Assembly (NCBI GenBank): GCA_911728455.2
Contig: OU452227.1
Location: forward strand, 10,635,110-10,699,109
Reading direction: 5' to 3'
Source of the DNA: Marthasterias glacialis
Taxonomy: Eukaryota; Echinodermata; Asteroidea; Forcipulatida; Asteriidae
DNA length: 64,000 nt
Positions 10,801 to 35,633 of this stretch are shown here, piece after piece. The notes below the pieces were generated by a model. The model saw nothing but the letters and a program-made list of their open reading frames with translations. It was not told the DNA's origin and searched no databases. The translations under genes and the position numbers were made by a program. Positions within the stretch are counted from its first letter, which is position 1, and each line of letters opens with the position of its first letter.

Positions 10801-11241
10801 AACTGTTTTACTCTGTATCTGAAAATTATTCATTCATTTTGATCATGCTTGTTCCTCACTACTGCAAAAAACTTGCTAAGCACAGAAAATATTGCTTAGC
10901 AGAAACAGGTTACCAGCCAAAATACCACAAAGCTTACGTTGTTGCGATTGGTGCCCCACTCATTGTTTTTTTGTTTTTTTTGCATAGCAAAGAAATTTGC
11001 TAAGCACTATTTTCTGCTTACCATCTTTATGGAACTGGGTCCAGATCAGTTCATGTAGTTGCTCTTTTCATGAGGGTAAACATTTGTGAAATTTAGCAAT
11101 ACTCCATCAACATTTTGCATAAAAATTGTTTACTCTTTTCTACAGGATGAAACACTGATGGCCATTTCGACATCACTGGCACAGCTCCAGACAAGCGTCC
11201 AGTCAATATGTCAACTCAGGAACACCCTGGAAAAATGCTGA
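7845..11241 (+). CDS. HAUS2: HAUS augmin-like complex subunit 2
   Basis: HAUS2 (Cep27) is part of augmin, the eight-subunit complex that recruits gamma-tubulin to spindle microtubules for branching nucleation. Five exons join in phase: 7845-7970, 8647-8760, 9400-9469, 10512-10753 and 11146-11241, 215 residues against 235 in human. All splice sites are GT-AG. The N-terminal NPW motif (residues 15-17) matches human, and exon 4 carries the diagnostic block LQAIVQSKDHLINRLQQPF...LKVEAIYHRHV...LFPLA...LETI, closely following human LEAVLKEKRSLRQRLLKP...LPIEAVYHRYM...LLELA...LETI. The protein is mostly helical, in keeping with its coiled-coil role. It ends at LEKC, somewhat shorter than human. AATAAA signals follow at 11433 and 11458. 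Divergent from the FKBP gene, convergent with DHX40. Confidence 0.9.
7998..8083. repeat. GC-rich hairpin in HAUS2 intron 1
   Basis: Arms CCTCCATCCTCCCGACGGTC (8028-8047) and its exact complement (8051-8070) leave a 3-base loop; an outer CGATAATCGTAAC / GTTACGATTATCG pair extends the foldback with a bulge. It begins 27 bp after the exon 1 donor. Confidence 0.85.
8817..9033 (+). mobile_element. tRNA-Lys-like SINE, copy 1
   Basis: A 5' segment (GGCTTCTGACTGGCACC) is followed by a tRNA-like head at 8886-8961 with a seven-base acceptor stem GGCTGGA/TCCAGCC, A box TAGCTCAGTTGGTAGAGC and B box GGTTCAAATCCC, then a body ending CCTTGTGGTTTATTGCTTG. Copies with the same body are at 46495-46655 and 49333-49562, so it is a SINE rather than a tRNA gene. 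Confidence 0.88.
10070..10187 (+). repeat. Partial hAT-like MITE, CAGTGGCGTAACCAG family
   Basis: Only the centre is kept: a C-rich run, GAGATCGAAAAAATGCACA and TTTGATACATTAA, matching the copies at 14399, 21692, 35634 and 43836. Confidence 0.65.
10857..11042. repeat. GCTTAAGCAG foldback repeat family, diverged copy
   Basis: Contains TTGCTAAGCACAGAAAATATTGCTTAGCAG, GGTTACCAGCCAAAATACC and a mirrored TTTGCTAAGCACTATTTTCTGCTTA. Better copies lie at 19061-19253, 20332-20522 and 48168-48348. It lies in HAUS2 intron 4. Confidence 0.65.
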
Positions 11242-12117
11242 AACTTTTACGCCAAGTCCTTAAAGTCAGTCACAGTCTGCCTAGAAGAATACTCGGAATG
11301 TAAACGGGGCATTGCAAGTAATACCCAAATCCCCATAATATTGTTACTGCGAGGGCCTTTATCGCATGGGTGCGACACTGTAAGGTTTTAAACGGCCGAT
11401 TAAGACCGAGTCACCACTCTTTTATTCCAATGAATAAATGCCCTTTTATCATTAAGAAATAAAATGTTGGGAAAAAAAATCAGAAAACGACACAACAAAC
11501 CTTGCGCACTTTGCATACATACGTTCAGGAGCCCAGCTTTGCACTATGGGTCTGTTTCGCGCCTCTTTATATACGTTTTCTAGTGTTTTCAAAGCAGAAA
11601 CCAGACTAAAATAACCAGTCTTAAAACAGCTTCAGCTGTGTCTTTATCAGCCGTTTAATAAACACGGTCATGTGACCACCTTTCAACCAATAAGAATGCC
11701 TAAACTGTCTGGGGGTATTTATGCATTAAGATCGATACACATCTTAAGATCTAGATTAACTCTCTGTCAAATTGAGCCCAGGTGTGGTCAATGTCCAGTT
11801 AGGCATAACCAAACTGTTTCTGAGAATGAGAATGGTTGGCTTTGTGTTTGTTTGGAGGGACGAGCACAATTTCATCGAACGTATGGTGAGGTATATTTAT
11901 GAACCCCTGAAGTTTACAGGCACCATCCTCTACATCGGCTCTACAAAGTAAAAACAATTGCAGGTGGATATGGCTGTGGATGCAGATATTGGGGTGGATG
12001 TAGATGATTTCTGTGGTGTGACTGTAATAGATGTAGATGAGGTTATTCCTTCTGTCTCAAAAAAATCAACAGAATTATTTAAAAATAGAATTTAAAAATA
12101 TATCAAAGGCTCATTTA
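11242..12117. other. HAUS2 3' UTR and intergenic
   Basis: Contains two AATAAA signals at 11433-11438 and 11458-11463 in the HAUS2 direction. No other feature recognised. Confidence 0.5.
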
Positions 12118-12262
12118 CCCATTTACTCATGGGTGATGAGAAGCAGTTATAGTAAAGTGTCTTGCTGAACGACACAAGTGTCATGATTGGGATCCGAACC
12201 CACACTCCGGTGACTTAGCCACCGAAACTTGAGTTGGATGGGCTAGACCGGTCAGTCACAAA
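12118..12262 (-). mobile_element. tRNA-Leu-derived SINE, head fragment
   Basis: The minus strand has the B box GGGTTCGGATCCCAATC and the body CACTTGTGTCGTTCAGCAAG; the head is degraded. Same family as 15395, 32125, 47429 and 60085. Confidence 0.75.
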
Positions 12263-12699
12263 ACACCAAGCTAAACTGTAATAAAATAAAACAAATCCAT
12301 TCCTGGGAATGGAGAGTCGTGAAACTGATATTTGTTTGTAATCTTTGGCTTTATTTCCTTACTTTCTCAACAACAAAAAAATACCACTTTTGAGTTATTT
12401 AGAAAAACACTGTTGTCGAATGTCAATGGAGTTTTAATACATACTTCACCCGTATACAGTACATGTACAAAAATAAATAAGTCTTGACTCTTGATAAAAA
12501 CACATTAAAACTCAACTAGCAAAAGTCCCTCAGCTGAAGTCAACCCTTCATGGGATGAGTGTCAGGGTAGGGGGTTGGTATCAGAGTTTGGAATGACTGT
12601 GTTAGGGTGCAGAATGACTTTTTAATTTTTTTTATTATTTTTTTTATGGAAGTCGCCAGACACACAAGGCTTGTAAGCCACTCGAGGTGTGGGCTACAA

Positions 12700-12975
12700 A
12701 TCAACTGTTTTTCCAGGGGCCGTTGCCACCTAATCCTGGGGCTGAAACAGAGTTACCCCCTTTACAGTCCGTAAGGATGTAGGCTTGGGTATCATCCATC
12801 AGAAGCCTGAATGGTAGAGCAGAAGGCTCTACCTCCCCAACTTTTACGGAGCAATAATGGTTAAGTGCCTTGCTCAAGGACACAAGTGTCATGACCGGAA
12901 CTTGAACCCATACTCTGATGACTCAACCACCAGAGCTTGAGTCCAACCCACTAACCACTCGGCCACGACACTCCA
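12700..12975 (-). mobile_element. tRNA-Leu-derived SINE
   Basis: Minus-strand head GTGTCGTGGCCGAGTGG, then ACTCAAGCTCTGGTGG and a degenerate B box, followed by the body CACTTGTGTCCTTGAGCAAG. The ACTCAAG loop and GCCGAGTGG match eukaryotic tRNA-Leu(CAA). Confidence 0.8.
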
Positions 12976-13314
12976 CAAAAAAGGCCATAAGACTGCACAT
13001 TTCAATCATAACCATCAGGGTTTAGCTTCATACACCTGGTTGCATTTGTGCTGCCCTTTCTCTGTCCCAAAATGGTGCTCTTTTGTCATCCAGCATAATG
13101 TAATAGTGGCAGAACAAACATCAACAACTTTAACTCTTTCACTACGGGGCGCCGCTCACAGCAGCTCCAAGAATGACTTCATACGCCGGAGAGCCACTGC
13201 CAGCGGCTCGAAATAAACAAAATATTAAACAATTCCGTCACAGCTGTACATTATATTCCGTAGTGTAAGAGGTAAAGGAATAAAAGTTTTTGTGGTTGGC
13301 AAAGTAGAAATGGG

Positions 13315-26732
<13,418 letters not shown>

Positions 26733-27365
26733 CTTGCTTGGACTGAAATGCCAAATAATATTTTACAAGCACTTCACTAAAACATTCTTTACAAATAAAT
26801 TTTAAATAATAATATACCAAATATAAATATCTAATTCGCCTTTTGTGTATTTTTCTTTATCTATGTTTTAAAAATTTAATAAGTAACAGGACTTAAAAGT
26901 TTAATCAGTTCATACATTTTGAAAGTGGTTGTGTTGACAAACACGCCCACATGTTTGGTTTCAACAAGTTGTGCAATTTGTGCCAATGTTTGAGTGGATA
27001 ATGTGTGGTGCAATTAAAGCGGTTCTACTTACATTTCAATGCATGCGGAAATATGTTGTATAAAAAGGCCAAAGTTCCGTTCCTACTGCTGCACGAGTGA
27101 GGAAGAGAAACTGAAAGCAACCAGAGAGGAGGTTCCAGTTGGCGTGTACTAGTTAGAACAAAACTAGTCTAGTAGTAAAATAGTACTAGTATTAATAGTA
27201 GTAGTACTACAGTAGTAAACTAGTAATTATTAAAGTATACACAGTACAGTACTCATTGTAGTAGTACTACTACCAACTAGCACTCACCACAGTATCATAT
27301 CGTAAGTGTTTAGCAACTTTACTATGCTTATATAAAGCATGGAGGTCTCGTATGCACTTGCATGT
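26733..27365. other. DHX40 upstream region with TAG-repeat microsatellite
   Basis: The first half is AT-rich without features; 27150-27290 is a TAGTAG/CTACTA low-complexity stretch. It contains the presumed DHX40 promoter, but no core element can be called. Confidence 0.45.
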
Positions 27366-27465
27366 TAGACCCAGTAACTGGGGTGATGTACTTCTGTTTT
27401 TTTTAATTTGGACTTGAAACGGTCGAATCAAAAACAATTTTAAAAGGAGTACAGCGCCCCAGTTA
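27366..27465. mobile_element. Palindromic MITE, 9-bp TSD family, degenerate copy
   Basis: Left end TAGACCCAGTAACTGGGG and right GGAGTACAGCGCCCCAGTTA are kept, but the arms have diverged and the right tip is gone. Confidence 0.75.
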
Positions 27466-27629
27466 AAGCAAATTGATGATATATCCAATTCGATGCACTG
27501 TAAGTTATCAGTGTAGAAGTAGAACGAGGTGAAAGATGTATATTTCACTTTTTGTGTGACTGAAATGATCTACCTGGAGCACCTGTGCATTGGCACAGAT
27601 TATACTACCCCCCATGAACAGTGGGGCCT

Positions 27630-27752
27630 AAATAGACCTTATGCGTCTGACATCATGAGTCCCTTAGAGATATGCGCGACAGCGCCCTCAATGAGATCAA
27701 ATCGGCCATCATAAGTTTACTGTAGGAAAAAGGCTGTGCATACCCTCTACAG
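27630..27752. repeat. Dispersed repeat, inverted match of 7046-7160
   Basis: Starts AATAGACCTTATGCGTCTGAC and ends GGCTGTGCATACCCTCT, with GACAGCGCCCTCAATGAG inside. Confidence 0.7.
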
Positions 27753-28096
27753 TGCAAAGTACCAATCCACTTGCTATCCTTGGCCCTAGCACCTATGCAA
27801 CTCAGATGTTGTGCTAGCTGTGAGTTTTAATCCACCCCAGTTCTGATCATAAAACTTACATCGAGGGTCGAATGCTACTGTACTTGTATATATCACCCTG
27901 CCACTGGAATTTGCAGGGGGAAACGTTGCAAATGTTGTGGCAGATAAAATGACTAAAGTACAGTGATAAAAGTACAATTTTGGGATGGGGTCCTAATTAA
28001 ATAGTTTATATTTTTAACCCTAGCAGTGCACTGTTTTCTTTGTATAATTGTGCGTAATGCCATGCATTTGAATCTGTAAATTACTACTTTTTTAAA

Positions 28097-28228
28097 GTAA
28101 TTAGAACTTAATGAGCTATTGAGAAAGACTCTGCTACAGTCAAAACGTAAAGCCATTAATAATTGTTCACATATGCAACAAATCCTTTTGGTTGGTAAGC
28201 AGTTTGCAACAGCTACATTTATTTTTTC
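28097..28228 (+). mobile_element. Right arm of the AAAGACTCTGC foldback family
   Basis: GAGAAAGACTCTGCTACAG, AAAACGTAAAGCCATTAATAA and TTGGTTGGTAAGCAGTTTGC match 29797-29925 and, inverted, 59326-59440. Confidence 0.75.
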
Positions 28229-28298
28229 ATTTAGAATAATTACAATGTCTCAGCGGATAATTGTTAATTTTACAGTTACCTGAATTTATTTCAAGGTC

Positions 28299-31200
28299 AT
28301 GGCCGAAGCTTCAGCCCAACCGACTCCTTGCTTCCCAGAGGACCTATCCAATGAACTGCAAGCCCTTCGATCCATCTTTGCTGCAGAAGGAGAAATCTCT
28401 GTGGAGGAGCTCGGGCCAGGAGGGGACTACTGCTGTGTAGTTCAGTTGAAGCCCAAGGACATTGAGGTCGGGTTGCAGCTTTTTATTCCTGGTGAGTTTT
28501 TGTTTTCCCTGTCTGAGTAAAGTATTCTATCGGAACACATAAAAAGGGGCATCACTGCAACATGGACCAATGACCATGACCTCTCAGTCGTTTTCGACAG
28601 GTTGAAGCGCTCCAAAATCAACCAATCAATTTGGGAATAACTTTTGTCCTTCAGTTGAGATTGAGCAGGCCTTACTTTATTTGTACCTTTTTGTTATAAT
28701 TAAATATGGACCAATGACCATGACCTCACTTTCGTCAGGTTGAAAATATGATTCCAGACACAAGCTGAGCTCCCTCGCCCCCATGGGTGTGCTCCAAAAT
28801 CAACCAACGAATTTTGAAACAACTTTCATCCTTCGTTGAGATTGAGCACGCCTTACTTACTTCATTTGTACCTTTTTTATTATAACTAAACTGAAAACGC
28901 CACATTCATTCCTGTAAGCCGATATTTTTATCTGAAAAAAAAACCCACAAAACAGAGACGTATCCCAAGACCAGTCCAAAGTTGGAGATTCTGCCGCAGG
29001 AAGGAGAGACAGGTGATCTCAGTGACGATCCAGGCCTGACCCAGCTTCTAGAGGTGTTGTATTGCTCAGCCAGGGACTCTGTTGGGGAACCAATGATGTA
29101 CGGTCTGCTTGATGTGGCCAAGAACTGGCTGCAGGAACATTCCTTAGGAGGAGAAGGCAGTGATGGAGATCTTAAGGAAGGGGCGGTTGCAGGTACGTTT
29201 TGGTTGAAATTGTTTTGAAATTGTAGTCATGAATTCATTACACTAATTGTTTCTTAAACTTAAGGATATTATTCCTTTTTTTGGGGGCCCATACACCGAT
29301 GTGTGTTAAGCACTGTATACTGTATACCACGACCCTCGCCATTCCACATCAGATGTCTTACCAACTAGAATACCAAGATTGCCCGGTAGCTAGAGGCAGT
29401 TCGAATTTAGCAGCGGGTACCGCAACCATTATAAAAGATGCCCATACACCGATGTGTGTTAAGTGCTGTATAGTCGGTGCTTAACACACATTGGGCAAAA
29501 ACACAAAGAGTATTCTTATCTCCGTTGCAAAAAACTTTGGGATGTAATTATGCACTGTCAGCTTGTAAATACTTTATACGCTGTGGGACATGCATACAAT
29601 GGTGTGTACTCATTGAGTCAAATACAAGCTGTCGCATATTGGCGAAGTCAGCCTCTTAATATTAAATTTATGCAAAAAATATATGTTTCGACTCTAGCAG
29701 AGTCTCTCTCAAAAGCTAAATGTCAGTTACCTTTACCTTGACCATTTCATCGGTATTATGGAGAAACCGTTCAGAGCTTTCAGCTGGGTGGACATTCAGC
29801 CTTTGAGAAAGACTCTGCCAGGGTCAAAACGTGAAGCCATTAATAATTTGTTCATTTATACAACAGGTCCTTTTGGTTGGTAAGCAGTTTGCAACAGCTA
29901 CTTTTATTTTCTTATTTAATTCATGATGTGATTTCAATTAGGTTTTAATGGCCATTACTTGTTATTCTTAGTGCTTTCAGAGTACTAAGGGTGAAAATCC
30001 ACCTTGTGTGGGACTTGATGTCTTAACTGCCTGACACCTTAAGCTGCCTGGTGCCAAGATGCTAATCCTAATTCTGTAATTAGCAGTGGGTACTTTTGAA
30101 TCAATGCTGTAGCCAATGATGTACCCCCAATCTCAAACTCACAGATGATATCACCAAGTCACGGACGATCCCTGATAAGAAGAAGGCTGTGGAGGAGGAG
30201 GAGGAGGAAGGAGATCATCAGAAGAAAGGTAAGAACAAAAAGAAGAAAAAGAAGAAGTGGGATGATGAGGGGCTTGGTCCAGACAAGAAGCCTCGCATGA
30301 AGACAGCTTCTGAGGTGATTTCTCGCATCCAATGGGACAAACAGCTTCGCCAAGAGGACTTCATTGTGGGTTACCTCGACCGTTTCATCGGCGTTATCGA
30401 GAAACCCTTCACAGCTTTCAGCTGGGTGGACGTTGCATCCGTGGATGATTATGAAACCCTGGCCATACCTAGACACCGCATCCAGTACTTTAAGTATAAA
30501 GACCAGATTGTCTGGGACAAGACGGAACGGTTGGACGATGTGTTCGGCTCAACAGGGGGCGGCAAAACGATCTTGAGCACTGTGGAGATGTTCTCAAAGG
30601 AGAATAAGAGTGTAGAGGAGAAAGAAGCTAATGAAGATGCTGGAAATGAGGCAGTTGGAGATGAAGGAACTGACCCGTCCTCGGAGTCTGTTGCAACACC
30701 GTGGTGTCAGCCGAAGAAAAGAAACTTTAATAAGCCGAATTACTTTTTTGCTGTCCGCATCACCGACCACGTCATCAAAAGGTGTATATCAAGAATCCAG
30801 GATGCAGTGTGTGAGAGCAATCCGCTCCTGGAGGATGCCCTTTGTGATCCAGCAACTCTTCATGTTACCCTGTGCACACTGCGCCTCGACACGCAGCAGC
30901 AGATGGTGCAAGCTGTGGACATTCTGAAGTCCCTCCAGCAGGAGATCTCCAGCATTCTGTCACCCGTCACAATGATGCGCTTCCAGGGTCTCGATCAGTT
31001 CAACAACCGTGTCTTATATGCCGCTCCAGATGAAGACTCCTCCCATGCACTTGAGAAGCTCTCGCAGACTCTTCAGTCTGCCTTGAGAGGCGCAGGACTC
31101 AACCTTGCTGGGAACTATTCCACATTCAATCCTCACTTGACTTTGTTCAAGATGAACAGATCGGAAGCATCCAACTCCCCAATTTACCGGGATTTCTATA

Positions 31201-31328
31201 ACAGGTTTCAAAATGCTTTTATAGGTGTGCAGCCAATCGATGCTGTGCACTTATGTTCTATGGGACAGAGGAGAGCAGATGGTTTTTATCAGTGCTTAGC
31301 AAGTATGGATGTTCAATCTGAATATTGA
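28299..31328 (+). CDS. LENG9: LENG9-like protein: RWD, MJ1316 and 2H phosphoesterase domains
   Basis: Three exons join in phase: 28299-28491, 28956-29192 and 30145-31328, 537 residues. Residues about 14-140 look like an RWD domain (LxxLRSIF, YPKTSPKLEI, GEPMMYGLLDVAKNWL). A Lys/Glu-rich linker (about 159-195) follows. Residues 197-279 match the MJ1316 domain (former DUF504), proposed to recognise RNA cyclic ends: TASEVISRIQWD...FIVGYLDRFIG...HRIQYFK...VWDK..R.DDVF. Residues about 336-537 form an AKAP7/LigT-like 2H phosphoesterase with both catalytic motifs intact, HVTL 383-386 and HLTL 474-477. MJ1316 plus AKAP7-type 2H is the LENG9 arrangement; human LENG9 is described with a CCCH finger, so RWD is a difference. 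Function is likely RNA 2'-3' cyclic phosphate or 2'-5' processing, unproven. AATAAA at 31449-31454. Confidence 0.85.
29285..29475 (-). mobile_element. tRNA-derived SINE, family T, broken
   Basis: A shortened copy (to 29412) lacking part of the head, followed by a second partial start (CACCGATGTGTGTTAAGTGC) at 29446. In intron 2 of the LENG9-like gene. Confidence 0.7.
29667..29925 (+). mobile_element. Foldback element carrying an MJ1316 exon copy
   Basis: Left arm TTTCGACTCTAGCAGAGTCT with CTCAAAAGCTAAATGTC; right arm GACATTCAGCCTTTGAG and AAAGACTCTGCCAGGGTC, which pair imperfectly. Between them, 29733-29796 matches exon 3 (30371-30434) at 56 of 64 positions and would encode YLDHFIGIMEKPFRAFSWVD. 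Other family copies (28097, 59326) lack this insert. Confidence 0.78.
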
Positions 31329-32120
31329 ATCAAAGCTGAAGGATAAAAACGATGGGCCTTATTTGTGACTGCAAGAGGGTGCCCTTTGGGGTAGATTTGG
31401 GGTCAAACCATGTAAATAGTGTGGTAAACAAGATGCAATTAGACTTCTAATAAAGCCGTTAATATACAACTTCTGAGGGGTTTTTTATTGACAGTTTTAC
31501 AATGTAATCAGTGTAAGATACTTGCTTGGAAAAGTTGTATTTTTAATGCTTTGAAATATTTGTGTACTATCAAAATGGAATTAGTATTGCGCCCTCTTGC
31601 TGTAAAAAATATGCCCTATACAGACCCTTCGTTTGTTTACAAACATTGACCACCATTTTTTATGGGAGGCATTGAGTATGACAAAATGTATTGAACTGGC
31701 TTGGCAAAAATTTGCCCCTTTTTAGTAAAATTTTTAACTTTTGTCATGAACTTTTGTCATAAATTTTACCTTTTTGTTTTGGATAGTAAATTTTATTTAT
31801 CATTCATATGGGTATTAATTTGATAGCATCTAATATCGGTCAAGTAATAAACTGTTGTGTTTTTGGCAGTGGAGGCAGCCCATACTTTTTGCCAACCACT
31901 GTTGGCAAAACTCTGGGTTGTGTTGAAGTAGCAAAAGAAAGGTCTATATCTTTACCATGCTGCCACCATCTTTGTGAATGCTGATACCCAAGATGTAAAA
32001 AGGGCCAGACTATTGTCCCTTCGGCTGATCACCTCTCGTCTTAGATCATTTGTTGTGGAAGTACAATTGTAACCAGTTCCAGTATTTACTATAAACTGCT
32101 TTAAAAACCATACAAAATTA
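31329..32120. other. LENG9-like 3' UTR and intergenic
   Basis: AATAAA at 31449 marks the likely transcript end. A stretch at 31690-31800 (GGCTTGGCAAAAATTTGCCC) resembles 8220-8300 and is a minor repeat. Confidence 0.5.
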
Positions 32121-32124
32121 ATAA

Positions 32125-32460
32125 CAATAGAATAACAATTGGTTCTTATATAGCGCACATATCCTAGTAACTATAGATCAAGCGCTTTATAACACTATTA
32201 TCCCTGCATACTTTTAAACCATTCCTCAAACTTTCTCAACTCCCTGATTGGAGAGCATACAACCTCAAGCTGCTTTTAAACTAGCGATGAGGGGTTTATC
32301 CTACACAATACTATTTCACGGCCCTCCCAGGTTCCCATATACACCTGGGTTAAGAGAACCAATTGTGGCTGAGTGCCTTGCTCAAGGACAAGGACACAAG
32401 TGTCATGACCGGGAATCGAACCCACACTCCGATGGTTCAGCCATCAGATCTTGAGCAGTG
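32125..32460 (-). mobile_element. tRNA-Leu-derived SINE, near full length
   Basis: On the minus strand: head with ACTCAAGATCTGATGG-type loop, B box GGTTCGATTCCCGG, body CACTTGTGTCCTTGTCCTTG, and a tail GCGCTATATAAGAACCAATT at 32130-32160. About 335 bp. Confidence 0.82.
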
Positions 32461-35277
32461 GCATAACCCCCTGAATTGATATCCATGCCCCCCCCCCTAC
32501 CCATTTGAAATCTGGACTTTTGAGATTAAAAATTACCAGAGTAGAATGTTACATTTTGTAAGCTTTTATTTAGTCATTTTAATGTTTTTATGTAAACTAT
32601 TTTTCTATTTACACACAAGAGCCTGTTTTATAGGAAAAGTGAACATTTTTAATTGGCCAGAAGTGCTCGCCTAGAAAAAATGGTGCACCCCTTGTGCCCT
32701 CCCCCACCTAAAATTTTATTCTAGTTTTGCCGCTGAACTTGAGTCTGATGCTAACGTGTTGCCTCGGAAAGGCAAATTACTTTTCTTTAATGGTATAAAG
32801 CCGGGCAGTATTGTTTTTTAACCAAGTTCAGAAATTCTACCCTCCCCCCTAATTTTGAGAGACTAAAGACATAAATTCAGCATCAAATTATCCATCAGCT
32901 GAGAACATTCCATGTATACCCAAGTTGAATTTTTGGTTGTTGTATTTCCTTAATGGAGATTTAGTTTAACGGGTTGCCTGTAAATTGTGGAGTGGTCTTA
33001 ATTGACCTGTGATGTTAATTAGAATAGCTGCTTTGTTTAATCACATGTATATTTGACAGGAGAAACAATACAGGGTACCACTTTGCATCCGTCACGTTTG
33101 CAGTTTTTCCAACGGTTGTAAGTTTTGTTCAAGTACCTGAAACCAGCCAAAAAGTGTTTATACATTTAAATGGGCTTGCAAGGCTTATACTGATTATAAA
33201 TTGAGTTGATTCATTAGATGTTACCCTAAAAATTAAATCACTCTCATATTTCCATCACAAAAATTGACAGAAAAAGTTACCTGCCTTTTGCGTCCATTTA
33301 GTGGAATAGAAATTTGAGAGTTATTATTTCGGATTAACATATTTCTCAGGATCAACTTTTTATCAAGTGTACTTTAGACTTACAGATTAGAAATTGATTT
33401 CTTTGTATCAGGTTTTCACCAAAACATTTTATAATTTTTTTACAAATTAATGAACATGTACGGTTTTATAAGAAAATGAAGTTGTTATTTTATTTTTTCA
33501 ATTTTCGCTTTTTACTTCAAAATATACGTTTTCTCGGCCAGTTTCACAAAGTTTGAAAGTCAATTTAACAACGTCTGGCTCATTCAATTTAGATTAACAT
33601 TGATTCCAGCTCGTTATTCAACAAGTTGAAAAAACGTTCGTTAACTTGAATGCTTCAAACGTCAAAAGATGTTAATAAAAAATTAAATTAAAAATGCTAC
33701 ACTTTATGTCTTGAATGCACAAAAAAGGAAAAAAAGAGAACAAACTCCAAAACGAATATTATAAACAAAAGCTTCGGTGCCTACAAATTAAAATTGGATG
33801 CATCAACAATGCAAACAGAAACCCTAACTTGCTCTGATGTGTAAAACTCGAGCGAAATTGAATTGCCCATCCAGAAGAAATAAATCGAAAACTGGCCGGG
33901 AAAACCGATAATAGTTTATACATATATAATTATCAAGCAATAAATCATAATATAAAAATTATAATTACGTAAACAAAGAAACTGACCATTTTCGGAGTAT
34001 TTCCACAATTTTGTATTTAAAGTTATGATAAACAAAAAAAGACAGTTTGTTATTTAACATTTCTTTAATAAACTTATCATTTCAGTATGATACGATTTGA
34101 ACAATAAACTTGTAATATATTGGATTTTGTATTATAAATGTTCAAGGTATGTTTTACAGGTATTCCCGGTCAATTTCAGCAAAAATTAGTTCACTTTCAA
34201 TAAAACGCATTCAATTCACGCAATTTTGCCAAATTGGATCAAACTGTGGATTTCCTTTAAGCTGTTATTGCATTCAATTTCGTTTTCGTGCACACATGAT
34301 TTTGTTCTATACGCAGGTTCGTTTCAGTCATTCTATTTCACAGGCATTCGAGATTACATTTTCACCATTCATCAGTTGCATTTTATTGAAAGAAAATTGA
34401 ATGGTTGACTAGCCTCTTGCTGCAGGCTTTTACGAAATTTAATTATCTTTTTGCGACAGTGAAGAATTTGAATGATCTTTATAGTTGACCATGACAGTGA
34501 ATGCCAAAAATGTTTTAACTGAATTATTCCCTTTAACTGTCCGATGTTGATGCGACGGAGCATTCGTTTTTTTTCAAAAGAAATTGAATGAGCCGGGTGT
34601 ATTGAATGAGTTTTTAAAAAACTTGGCCGGGAAAAGTTATAAATGTTCAAGATTTGTGTATATGAATGCTGTGAATAAATTGTCATAGAACATGTAGCCG
34701 CTGTATGACATGCTACAGCCGTCTATTGTTGAGACGCGTCACGGATGATGTTACAAAGATGTCGGATACGAAGTGAGCTAGAAATTTGCACTGTGAGGGG
34801 ATTAAATTCATGTCTTCGTCCACAAGACCAAATTTAATTTCAGCTGTCGCAATTATATATGGAAGTTTTTATTTAAGATACGTGTCGAGAGGGCTGCAGT
34901 ATGTTTGTTCTGAAACCATGACAAACACTAATTGAACGGAAACCCGGATGCTTTCTTCAAAATTGGCGTCACTGTCTGTACATAAACGTCAAGGGAATTC
35001 ATTACACGGTACGGTTCAAGTCAATCACAATTCGCGTCCAACTGATTCATTTAAAACAGGATTAAATAGAACTTATGATGTTGGCAGCATGATAAAAGGG
35101 TTGCATGACCCCAGGAAAAGTTTGTTCGCAGCGATGTCGGGTACAGCCATGTACAAACTCTATGGCTGACGCGTCGTCTGCTGAATGATTTCCAGCGTCT
35201 GTTTGGCACGCAGCATTAGAAAAAGGTTTCGGGTGACGCCACGTGAAACCTCTCTATATTTGATTCGCATTGTGGCT
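32461..35277. other. Long AT-rich intergenic stretch
   Basis: No homologous coding sequence recognised on either strand. Short open frames at 34149-34400 and 34948-35169 have no recognisable domain. Several CATTCAATTT-type words recur at 34200-34600. Confidence 0.5.
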
Positions 35278-35339
35278 TGAGCTCTAGAAGTGCCATCCGG
35301 CGTGTAGGATCTCAAAACGATGGATGGCAATTCCAGAGC
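35278..35339. repeat. Short hairpin
   Basis: AGCTCTAGAAGTGCCATCC and GGATGGCAATTCCAGAGCT pair with two mismatches round a 24-bp centre. Confidence 0.6.
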
Positions 35340-35633
35340 TCCGTAGCCATATGATGAGGAAGTCTATTCCTACCCAACCCTCCCCTCCCGCCCCGCCCTC
35401 GATATTAAACTATGATAATTATTGTGGGCGTGGCGATGTATACAATTTATCCGATATTTCCTTGGACCACTCCTCGTCCGGAGTTGGTGTGAGAAACAAT
35501 TTTCGAAAACCCGTTCAAACCTAAAGCTTTCAGTCATTTTATTAGATATCGCAGCTTGGAAGACGTATAAACAGCAACACAACACACTTTTTGTAGGGAC
35601 GCTCCTGTGTGAGTCCATGCAGTAGCGACTGTT

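Noticed and set aside
29463-29741. A 92-codon frame in the LENG9-like intron
   Set aside because: It spans a SINE fragment and the left arm of a foldback and shows no domain.
34149-34400. Open frame in the intergenic AT-rich stretch
   Set aside because: No homology, no splice context, and an overlapping frame of similar length; not supported as a gene.
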